Part shown: positions 1-5,071 of the stretch, in pieces
Position numbering within the stretch: position 1 is the stretch's first letter
How the letters are laid out: every line of letters starts with the position of its first letter
From: Prevotellaceae bacterium
Lineage (GTDB): Bacteria > Bacteroidota > Bacteroidia > Bacteroidales > Bacteroidaceae
Direction: 5' to 3'
DNA: 8,437 nt
Assembly: GCA_021204715.1 (NCBI GenBank)
Contig: JAJPYW010000191.1
Location: forward strand, 1-8,437
Position numbers and translations under genes: made by a program
The notes under the pieces: model-generated
The model's input: only the letters and a program-made list of their open reading frames with translations
Told to the model about the DNA's origin: nothing
Database searches by the model: none

Positions 1-872
1 GCGTGGCCGATGAAGTGGTAATGCTGGATGTCAAAGAGAACATTTCAGAAGGTAAAGCAATGGATATGATGCAGATGGCCTGGTTGTTGAGGTTCGACAG
101 CACGCTTGTAGGTTGTACCAACGACTATGCGAAGACTGCAGGTTCAGATATCGCCATCATCACATCGGGCATGCCCCGCAAGCCGGGCATGACGCGTGAA
201 GAGCTCATCGGCGTGAATGCAGGCATTGTAAAAGGTGTGGCTGAGAACATCTTGAAATACTCCCCCAATGCCATCTTGATTATAGTGGCCAACCCCATGG
301 ACACCATGACCTACCTGTCAATGAAAGACCTTGGCTTGCCCAAGAGCCGCATTATCGGCATGGGCGGTGCGCTCGACAGCTCCCGTTTCAAATATTACCT
401 CTCGCAGGCCTTGTGCTGCAACGCCAACGAAGTAGAGGGTATGGTCATCGGCGGACACGGCGACACCACCATGATTCCGCTGGTACGTTTGGCTACCTAT
501 AAAGGCATCCCCGTCACCCAGCTGCTCAGCAAGGAAAAGCTCGATGAAGTAGCCGCATCCACCATGGTGGGCGGTGCCACGCTCACCAAGCTGCTTGGCA
601 CGTCGGCCTGGTATGCTCCCGGTGCAGCCGCCACTTTCATGAGCGATTGCATCCTGCACAACAAGAAGAGAATGATGCCTTGCTCGGCATATTTGGAAGG
701 CGAGTATGACCAGACAGACATCTGCATCGGCGTGCCCGTTATCTTGGGCAAGAATGGTGTGGAGAAGGTTGTGGAATTGGATCTCAACGAAGAAGAGAAG
801 GCCAAGTTCGCCGCCAGTGCCGCTGCCGTGCGCAAAACCAACGGTGCCTTGAAAGAGGTAGGCGCGCTCTAA
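1..872 (+). CDS. mdh: Malate dehydrogenase, NAD-dependent (5' end missing)
   Basis: Cytosolic enzyme that interconverts malate and oxaloacetate with NAD; in Bacteroidales it serves the reductive, fumarate-forming branch of central metabolism. The frame is open from base 3 and 289 residues are visible. The first visible codon is GTG (Val of VADEVVMLD), which lies inside the Rossmann fold, so about 20-25 residues including the glycine-rich NAD loop should lie upstream of the window; this GTG is not the true start. Numbering from it: the Asp of VVMLDV (D9) suits NAD rather than NADP; the substrate loop MPRKPGMTR supplies R59 and R65; VANPMD contains N97; ALDSSR supplies D125 and R128; GGHGDT contains the catalytic His152. 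The C-terminus is complete, with TAA at 870-872. It faces nadK convergently and is followed by hairpins and a terminator. The family (LDH/MDH superfamily, LDH-like MDH) is clear; there is no sign of damage in the visible part. Confidence 0.96.
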   Translation, partial: VADEVVMLDVKENISEGKAMDMMQMAWLLRFDSTLVGCTNDYAKTAGSDIAIITSGMPRKPGMTREELIGVNAGIVKGVAENILKYSPNAILIIVANPMDTMTYLSMKDLGLPKSRIIGMGGALDSSRFKYYLSQALCCNANEVEGMVIGGHGDTTMIPLVRLATYKGIPVTQLLSKEKLDEVAASTMVGGATLTKLLGTSAWYAPGAAATFMSDCILHNKKRMMPCSAYLEGEYDQTDICIGVPVILGKNGVEKVVELDLNEEEKAKFAASAAAVRKTNGALKEVGAL

Positions 873-898
873 ATTAGAAACAAAATCTGATTTTTTTC

Positions 899-955
899 TG
901 GCCTTGCGTGGCCATAATAGCTCAAAATGCTCATCAAGTATTTTGAGGGTTATTA
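899..955. other. Two stem-loops in the mdh-nadK convergent gap
   Basis: Stem one is TGGCC (899-903) with GGCCA (910-914) and a 6-nt loop. Stem two is CTCAAAA (921-927) with TTTTGAG (941-947) and a 13-nt loop; past a small internal loop it can extend by pairing 915-919 with 951-955. Neither is followed by a T run on either strand, so they are not textbook intrinsic terminators. They may protect the 3' end of the mdh mRNA or slow opposing polymerases. The pairing is seen directly; the role is inferred. Confidence 0.4.
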
Positions 956-976
956 GGTTTAACGAAAAGGCATAAC

Positions 977-1007
977 CCCGCGGCAAGTGATTGTAGCGGG
1001 TTTTTTT
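977..1007 (+). terminator. Intrinsic terminator of mdh
   Basis: CCCGC at 977-981 pairs perfectly with GCGGG at 996-1000 across a 14-nt loop, and seven T residues follow at once (1001-1007). It lies about 105 bp after the mdh stop and before the end of the convergent nadK gene, the expected place for a terminator protecting nadK from read-through. The long loop and 5-bp stem make it moderate rather than strong. Confidence 0.7.
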
Positions 1008-1034
1008 ATAGCATATATATATCCCGGAAATTAC

Positions 1035-1050
1035 CCGAGGAGCACCCCGG
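1035..1050 (-). terminator. Hairpin just after the nadK stop, possible weak terminator
   Basis: On the nadK RNA a six-pair stem (CCGGGG with CCUCGG, one G-U pair) closes a 4-nt loop, starting two bases after the nadK TGA. The following bases are mixed and then AU-rich (a run of alternating A and T), not a U tract. It may be a 3'-end stabiliser or a weak terminator. Confidence 0.35.
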
Positions 1051-1052
1051 CG

Positions 1053-1922
1053 TCACCTCACATCGGCTCCCCACATCATCTTCCCGCGCAACGTCTGGAA
1101 GAAGTGGTGGTCGAGGCGTTTTACCACCTTCACAGTGTAGTCGGCCCGCGAAATAGAAAGGCGGGTGCTCTCCATGCACGCCGCGCTGCGTCCGTCAACG
1201 GCCACAAGGAAGTTGTGGCTGCGGCTCACCACGTCGAGCGTCACCTCCCAGTCGTCGCAAATCACGATGGGGCGCACATTCAAGCTGTGAGGAGCCACCG
1301 GCGTCAGCGCGATGGTCTTGCTGTGAGGCACAATCACCGGGCCTCCCACACTCAGTGAATAGGCCGTGGAGCCGGTAGGTGTGGCCACAATCAGCCCGTC
1401 GGCTTGGTAAGTGTTCAAGAACTCCCCGTTTACGTAGGCGCGGATGGTAATCATCGACGAGCTGTCACGTTTCAGCACGGCAATCTCGTTCAGCGCGTAA
1501 GGCGTCTCCATCAACTTGGGGTTGTCACAGCGCAACTGCAGCACGCTGCGTTCTTCCACATCGAAGCGGCGGGCATGAATCTCGCTGAACGCCTCCTCCA
1601 TCTCTTCAGGCGGAATGGAAGCCAAGAAGCCCAACCGCCCCGTATTGATACCCAAGATGGGGATATTCTTTTTCCCTACCCGGCTGGCCGCTTTCAAGAA
1701 CGTGCCGTCGCCCCCGATGCTGATTACCATGTCGGCCTCGAAGTCACTGCCGTCGAAGAGGCGGGCCTGTGGCACGTGCAAGTGCATCTGCCCCTCGAGG
1801 AATTCATAGAATTCCCGGCTGACGCACAACTCGGCACCGTGCCGCTCCAACAACTCGAACAACCGCTCGGCGTGCGAGCATTTCTTGGCCTGATAACTAT
1901 TTCCGAACAGGGCGAACTTCAT
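1053..1922 (-). CDS. nadK: NAD kinase (ATP-NAD kinase)
   Basis: Phosphorylates NAD at the 2' hydroxyl of the adenosine ribose to make NADP, the only route to the NADPH pool; cytosolic. The product from the chosen start is 289 residues, normal for the bacterial family. Visible signatures: the GGDGT motif at residues 70-74 within [13 protein letters not shown], then [11 protein letters not shown] (91-101), NEIAVL (145-150), and the family block [21 protein letters not shown] at 174-194, whose conserved Asp and Gly/Thr residues bind the dinucleotide. The frame is open upstream to 1988, but the ATG at 1922 is preferred: it gives the typical N-terminus [10 protein letters not shown], it follows a purine-rich GAAAGGAA stretch, and the upstream 22 codons would cover the intergenic promoter region. 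Divergent from pdxJ, convergent with mdh. No missing residue noticed. Confidence 0.96.
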   Translation of the reverse strand: MKFALFGNSYQAKKCSHAERLFELLERHGAELCVSREFYEFLEGQMHLHVPQARLFDGSDFEADMVISIGGDGTFLKAASRVGKKNIPILGINTGRLGFLASIPPEEMEEAFSEIHARRFDVEERSVLQLRCDNPKLMETPYALNEIAVLKRDSSSMITIRAYVNGEFLNTYQADGLIVATPTGSTAYSLSVGGPVIVPHSKTIALTPVAPHSLNVRPIVICDDWEVTLDVVSRSHNFLVAVDGRSAACMESTRLSISRADYTVKVVKRLDHHFFQTLRGKMMWGADVR

Positions 1923-1944
1923 TTCCTTTCTCTGCTTGTTCCTG

Positions 1945-1952
1945 CAAATATG
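1945..1952 (-). promoter_or_regulatory. Candidate nadK promoter -7 element
   Basis: Read on the minus strand the bases are CATATTTG, seven of eight positions allowing for the TAnnTTTG Bacteroidota -7 consensus. It lies 22 bp before the nadK ATG, giving a short leader. I see no clear TTTG box at the proper distance upstream, so this is a weak call. Confidence 0.25.
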
Positions 1953-1995
1953 GCATTTTTTTCCCAATCGCACGCTACTTATCACCATTAATTTG

Positions 1996-2003
1996 TAATT
2001 TTG
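1996..2003 (+). promoter_or_regulatory. Candidate pdxJ promoter -7 element
   Basis: TAATTTTG matches the Bacteroidota -7 consensus TAnnTTTG exactly and lies 21 bp before the pdxJ ATG, which would leave a leader of roughly 15 nt. No convincing TTTG box is visible about 20 bp upstream (the region around 1970-1976 reads CACGCT), so the promoter is incomplete by consensus. Confidence 0.4.
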
Positions 2004-2024
2004 CCCCGTTTTATAGCGAGAACC

Positions 2025-2738
2025 ATGACGAAATTAAGCGTGAATATCAATAAAATCGCAACTTTGCGCAACGCCCGCGGCGGCAATGTGCCCAATGTTG
2101 TCAAGGTAGCTTTAGACTGTGAAACTTTCGGAGCCCAAGGCATCACGGTGCACCCGCGTCCCGACGAGCGCCACATACGCCGGGCCGATGTGTATGAGTT
2201 GCGTCCCTTGTTGCACACCGAATTCAACATAGAGGGGTATCCCGCACCCGACTTCATCGACTTGGTGACGAAAGTGAAGCCCCACCAAGTCACCTTGGTG
2301 CCCGACAGCCCCGACCAAATCACCTCCAACGCAGGCTGGGACACCAAGACACACGCCTCTTTCCTTGCCGAAGTGCTGGACGCCTTCAAGCATGCCGGCA
2401 TACGCACTTCCGTGTTTGTAGCCGCCGACACCGAGATGGTGGAATATGCCGCACGCGCGGGAGCCGACCGTGTGGAACTCTACACCGAGCCCTACGCCTC
2501 CCTCTACCCCCAAAACCCCGAAACGGCCATCGCCCCCTTCCTCGAAGCGGCCACAGCGGCACGCAACTTGGGATTGGGACTCAATGCCGGGCACGACTTG
2601 AACCTGCAGAACTTGAACTACCTCTACCGCCATATTCCTTGGATAGACGAAGTCTCCATAGGCCACGCATTGGTGAGCGACGCCCTGTACTTGGGGCTGG
2701 AACGCACCGTCCACGCCTACTTGGACTGCCTGCGTTAA
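2025..2738 (+). CDS. pdxJ: Pyridoxine 5'-phosphate synthase
   Basis: Condenses 3-amino-2-oxopropyl phosphate with 1-deoxy-D-xylulose 5-phosphate to form pyridoxine 5'-phosphate, the ring-closing step of the DXP-dependent vitamin B6 pathway; a cytosolic TIM barrel. From the ATG at 2025 the protein has 237 residues, close to the usual 235-245. Family signatures in order: [17 protein letters not shown] (4-20), [13 protein letters not shown] (39-51) with H43 and R45, FNIEG with E70, [10 protein letters not shown] (89-98), [13 protein letters not shown] (146-158), LNAGHDLN with H190, and [17 protein letters not shown] (209-225). H43, E70 and H190 match the positions of known catalytic residues in the family. 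A TTG at 2001 in frame would add eight residues but overlaps the promoter element, so ATG 2025 is chosen. The start has no clear Shine-Dalgarno, as is usual in this phylum. Last housekeeping gene before the capsule region. Confidence 0.96.
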   Translation: MTKLSVNINKIATLRNARGGNVPNVVKVALDCETFGAQGITVHPRPDERHIRRADVYELRPLLHTEFNIEGYPAPDFIDLVTKVKPHQVTLVPDSPDQITSNAGWDTKTHASFLAEVLDAFKHAGIRTSVFVAADTEMVEYAARAGADRVELYTEPYASLYPQNPETAIAPFLEAATAARNLGLGLNAGHDLNLQNLNYLYRHIPWIDEVSIGHALVSDALYLGLERTVHAYLDCLR

Positions 2739-2783
2739 GGAGGCACTCCCTTCGGGGACGGGCACGCTATCCGGGCTTTTTTT
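2739..2783 (+). terminator. Probable pdxJ terminator region
   Basis: Directly after the stop codon, TCCC (2747-2750) and GGGA (2755-2758) close a TTCG tetraloop, a very stable RNA loop; GGAG (2739-2742) can alternatively pair with CTCC (2746-2749). A T7 run follows at 2777-2783, but 18 nt beyond the stem, so the geometry is not canonical. It is the only termination signal I see between pdxJ and the capsule promoter. Confidence 0.4.
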
Positions 2784-2837
2784 ATTGGTAAAGCGCGTGA
2801 ATAGCATATAAATCATTGATATATAGGAAAATCCCAT

Positions 2838-2845
2838 GGGGGGGG
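2838..2845 (+). repeat. Run of eight G upstream of the capsule promoter
   Basis: An uninterrupted G8 tract 32 bp before the -33 box, in otherwise AT-rich DNA. Homopolymer G runs of this length are prone to slipped-strand changes in some bacteria; whether that matters here is unknown. Confidence 0.5.
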
Positions 2846-2877
2846 TAAAAAGGGTTTGTAAATTAATAGGGAAAAAT

Positions 2878-2909
2878 GTTGTGAGATTGGTTAAAAAGTT
2901 ATACTTTTG
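2878..2909 (+). promoter_or_regulatory. Capsule operon promoter (Bacteroidota type)
   Basis: TACTTTTG at 2902-2909 fits TAnnTTTG exactly. GTTG at 2878-2881 fits the -33 TTTG box at three of four positions. The spacer is 20 bp, the usual distance for the primary sigma factor of this phylum. Transcription would start around 2915, giving a leader of roughly 125 nt before the first ATG of the NusG-like gene. This is the best promoter in the window and points into the capsule genes. Confidence 0.65.
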
Positions 2910-2914
2910 CAACC

Positions 2915-3038
2915 GCAATGGTGGTCTATCAGAAAGAAAAGATTCAAGAGTAATGAATTTTTCAAAGATTCTCCTTTGTATATTCAATAAATCATTGTAT
3001 ATCAGCAGCTTATTAAACGCTGCCGGTATGGCTGAGAA
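2915..3038 (+). ncRNA. Structured 5' leader of the capsule transcript
   Basis: The predicted untranslated leader contains a perfect 5-bp hairpin, CAAAG (2963-2967) with CTTTG (2974-2978) and a 6-nt loop, and a second one, GCAGC (3005-3009) with GCTGC (3019-3023) and a 9-nt loop. Neither is followed by a U run, so they are not ordinary terminators. In Bacteroides capsule operons the UpxY-type NusG paralog encoded first in the operon acts through its own leader, so these hairpins are reasonable candidates for its recognition or pause element. The pairing is seen; the role is inferred from that precedent. The transcript start is predicted, not measured. Confidence 0.4.
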
Positions 3039-3075
3039 ATGCTCGAGACCAACGATTCAGCTAAAATGGACATGA
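2953..3075 (+). other. Possible 40-residue leader ORF overlapping the NusG-like gene
   Basis: An ATG at 2953 opens a 40-codon frame beginning MNFSKILLCIFNKSLY, with a hydrophobic first half and a polar end, closing at TGA 3073-3075. Its stop overlaps ATG 3072-3074 of the next gene in an ATGA arrangement, a geometry typical of translational coupling. It has no recognised homolog and no strong ribosome site (TAATGA context after a purine-rich GATTCAAGAG). It covers both leader hairpins. It could be a leader peptide or pure chance in AT-rich DNA; I would not call it a gene without conservation evidence. Confidence 0.2.
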
Positions 3076-4175
3076 ACGACACCGCAATCCTCAACCCACC
3101 GCCCATGCAGTCCCCTCTGACGGACCGCATGAAAAACAGCCGCACGGTGAGGTGGTATGTGTTGACGCTTCCCTCTTGCCACAAAGGAGCCCCTAAAGGG
3201 CTTCAGGCCGAACTCGACCGCCGCAAGCGCGAAGGAGAGCCCACGTTCGACTACTTCGCACCCTCCTACGTGGAGATGCGTTGGGAAAACGGTATCCTGC
3301 GGCGCACGTCCCGTCCGTTGCTATACAACTACGTGTTCGTACACGCTTCCGAGCATGAACTGCGCCGTTTAAAGAATGCCATGCCTCTCTATAACTTCCT
3401 GCCGCGCGTCAAGGACGCCGGTGGCGGACACTTCCCCTACCTGCCCGACGGCGAGATGCGCAACCTGCGCTGGATAGCTGAATCCTACTCCAACGTATTG
3501 CCCGTCTACACGCCCCAGCCCGGCATCTTGGTCAAAGGCGACCGTGTGCGCATCACTGCAGGCTGCTTCAAAGGAGCCGAGGCCAATGTCGTCGCCTCGC
3601 CCAAGAGCGACAGCAAGACCATCATGGTGTGCTTGGAAGGCTGGAAGTGGATTCCTCTTCTCGATGTGCGCTCCGGAGAGTACGAAGTAGTGGCTTTGGA
3701 AGGCAGCGGCAAGCGTCTCTACACCCGCTTGGACGACAACCGTTTTACCGACGGCCTGCACGAAGCCTTGTGTAATTACTATACCACGCACCATGTTTCC
3801 GCAACCGACGAGGCCCTTGCCACCGAAGCACTGCAGCAATATGCGGGCCTGCGCCCCGATACCGGCGTGATGCGTTGCAAGCTCTACGCCCTCCTGCTGC
3901 CCGCCTACACCCTTTTGGGAAAAATGGAAGAACGGGAACAACTCGTAAGCGTCGTCCACGCTATGCTTCCGTTGGTCAAAGCCGAACAAGCGCGCGCCTT
4001 GTTGCTCGTGTCCCTCTACGGCTGCACCGACAACAGCATCTACCACGGCATGGCTCACGGGCTGGTCGATGCCTGGCGCCGCGAAGCCAACCCCAAGAAA
4101 TCGAAACGACAACTCATCAACCGGCTCGACGACTACGACCAAGCCCTTGGACACGACCGCCTTCCCGTCCGGTGA
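3039..4175 (+). CDS. UpxY/NusG-family antitermination factor with long C-terminal extension
   Basis: Specialised NusG paralog of the kind that opens Bacteroidales capsule operons; the family binds RNA polymerase and allows read-through of that operon. From ATG 3039 the product is 378 residues. Residues 1-37 are a polar, proline-containing lead. Residues 38-157 form the NGN domain: it opens RWYVLTLPS, has YFAPSYVEMRW and the hallmark PLLYNYVFVHAS (93-104), then FLPRV. Residues 163-219 form the KOW domain, with KGDRVRITAGCFKGAEANVV and a closing LDVRSGEYEVVAL. Residues about 226-378 are an extra, probably all-helical region with leucine/alanine-rich stretches (255-272, 279-296, 299-327, 336-348) and a basic NPKKSKR (351-357). 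Typical UpxY proteins are only about 170-190 residues, so this part is extra. The start is uncertain: ATGs at 3066 and 3072 follow an A-rich stretch, and ATG 3129 would begin just before the NGN domain. The OPX gene follows after 33 nt; no UpxZ-type inhibitor gene lies between. Confidence 0.85.
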   Translation: MLETNDSAKMDMNDTAILNPPPMQSPLTDRMKNSRTVRWYVLTLPSCHKGAPKGLQAELDRRKREGEPTFDYFAPSYVEMRWENGILRRTSRPLLYNYVFVHASEHELRRLKNAMPLYNFLPRVKDAGGGHFPYLPDGEMRNLRWIAESYSNVLPVYTPQPGILVKGDRVRITAGCFKGAEANVVASPKSDSKTIMVCLEGWKWIPLLDVRSGEYEVVALEGSGKRLYTRLDDNRFTDGLHEALCNYYTTHHVSATDEALATEALQQYAGLRPDTGVMRCKLYALLLPAYTLLGKMEEREQLVSVVHAMLPLVKAEQARALLLVSLYGCTDNSIYHGMAHGLVDAWRREANPKKSKRQLINRLDDYDQALGHDRLPVR

Positions 4176-4208
4176 CTTGCCTCAACGCCCCGATAACAAA
4201 AACTTTTT

Positions 4209-5021
4209 ATGTATATGAACCTCAAGAAAGCCATTCCCCTTTTGCTTGCGTCGCTCTTGCTCTTTTCCTGCAACTCGACCAAGCAAATAACTTATTTCCA
4301 AGACCTGCCCGAAGAAGTGTTGGAAGAGGTTACCCAACCCAAGCAAATTGTAGTCCAGCCCGAAGACAAGATATCCATTATCGTCAACTGCAGGGATCCG
4401 CAGCTTTCCGACCTCTTTAACCTGCCCATCATCACCCACCGTGTGGGCCAAGGCGAGTACTCCAACTTGGGTAGCCAAAGCCAGCAAGTGCTCAACTACA
4501 CCATCGACTTGGAAGGCAACATTGACTTTCCCGTCTTGGGCAAGCTCAACATCGGCGGAAAGACACGCGCTGAAATAGCCCAGTACATCAAAGAGAGGCT
4601 CATCAGCGAAGACCTTGTCAAAGATCCCGTTGTCACCGTCGAGTTCGTCAACCTCTCGTTCGCCGTCTTGGGCGAAGTGAAGACACCCGGCCGCTTCAGC
4701 ATCGACCGCGACAAAGTGACATTGCTCGACGCCATCAGCCGGGCCGGCGACCTCACCATCTACGGCAAGCGCGACAACGTGCTCGTGCTGCGCGAGGAAG
4801 AAGACGGCAAGCAAGCGGCCTACTCGGTCGACCTCACCTCGGCCAAGCAACTCTACGCCTCGCCCGTCTACTACCTGCGCCAAAACGATGTAGTCTACGT
4901 GGAGCCCAACTCCGTGCGCGCCCGCCAGTCCACCATCAACGGCAACAACGTGAGGTCCACCTCGTTCTGGATATCGCTCGCCTCGCTGCTCACGTCAATC
5001 GGCATCCTCATATTCGACTAA
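4209..5021 (+). CDS. Outer-membrane polysaccharide export lipoprotein (OPX/Wza-like)
   Basis: Exports capsular or exopolysaccharide across the outer membrane, working with the co-encoded Wzc-type protein. The product has 270 residues. It starts with a lipoprotein signal: Lys6-Lys7, a hydrophobic core LLLASLLLF, then LFSC with the lipid-bearing Cys21. Residues about 44-147 form the Poly_export domain, with the signature YTIDLEGNIDFPVLGKLNIGG (97-117) and the helix RAEIAQYIKERL (120-131). Residues about 148-232 form an SLBB-type ligand/beta-grasp domain (FAVLGEVKTPGRFSI, LLDAISRAGDL, NDVVYVEP). Residues 252-269 are a second hydrophobic segment, FWISLASLLTSIGILIF, right at the C-terminus, as in other Bacteroidota OPX proteins as I recall them; it takes the place of the Wza amphipathic pore helix. 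ATG 4215 (third codon) is an equally possible start. It lies 33 nt after the NusG-like gene and 50 nt before the kinase. Confidence 0.9.
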   Translation: MYMNLKKAIPLLLASLLLFSCNSTKQITYFQDLPEEVLEEVTQPKQIVVQPEDKISIIVNCRDPQLSDLFNLPIITHRVGQGEYSNLGSQSQQVLNYTIDLEGNIDFPVLGKLNIGGKTRAEIAQYIKERLISEDLVKDPVVTVEFVNLSFAVLGEVKTPGRFSIDRDKVTLLDAISRAGDLTIYGKRDNVLVLREEEDGKQAAYSVDLTSAKQLYASPVYYLRQNDVVYVEPNSVRARQSTINGNNVRSTSFWISLASLLTSIGILIFD

Positions 5022-5071
5022 CCATATAAACCTATAAATCCCCCGTTGACCAATCAAATAACTTTTATTCG

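Larger units (their letters stand above)
2808..2997. repeat. 11-bp direct repeat flanking the capsule promoter
   Basis: ATAAATCATTG occurs at 2808-2818 and again at 2987-2997, on either side of the promoter. Next to the first copy is TGATATA (2817-2823), whose reverse complement TATATCA is at 2998-3004 beside the second copy. Both are short and AT-rich, so chance is a real possibility; they could also be paired protein-binding sites. Confidence 0.3.
2784..3038 (+). promoter_or_regulatory. AT-rich control region upstream of the capsule operon
   Basis: A stretch of about 255 bp without a confident gene, clearly more AT-rich than the flanking coding DNA. In order it holds: one copy of an 11-bp direct repeat (2808-2818), a run of eight G (2838-2845), a well-formed promoter (2878-2909), a hairpin (2963-2978), the second repeat copy (2987-2997) and another hairpin (3005-3023). 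A 40-codon ORF starts at 2953. These parts are described separately. I see no recombinase gene and no long inverted repeats that would make it an invertible promoter. Confidence 0.6.

Noticed and set aside
318..986. Minus-strand frame of 222 codons over mdh
   Set aside because: Antisense to conserved malate dehydrogenase; it also runs through the terminator hairpin.
1404..1991. Plus-strand frame of 195 codons over nadK
   Set aside because: Antisense shadow of nadK, which carries the full GGDG and [10 protein letters not shown] signatures.
2112..2987. Minus-strand frame of 291 codons across pdxJ and the capsule control region
   Set aside because: Antisense to a clear pdxJ gene, with valine/glycine-rich shadow composition and no recognisable domain.
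2784..3038. Invertible capsule promoter as in Bacteroides fragilis
   Set aside because: No long inverted repeats flank the promoter; the best pair is 7 bp and AT-rich, and no invertase gene is in the window.
3369..4154. Minus-strand frame of 261 codons inside the NusG-like gene
   Set aside because: Antisense shadow of a recognised gene; no motif and no credible start region.
4182..4883. Minus-strand frame of 233 codons inside the OPX gene
   Set aside because: Antisense shadow of a complete lipoprotein gene with signal peptide and export domain.
5022..5071. Separate promoter for the kinase gene
   Set aside because: TAACTTTT near 5059 resembles the -7 element but lacks the final G, and no box lies at the right distance; the 50-nt gap fits simple co-transcription.
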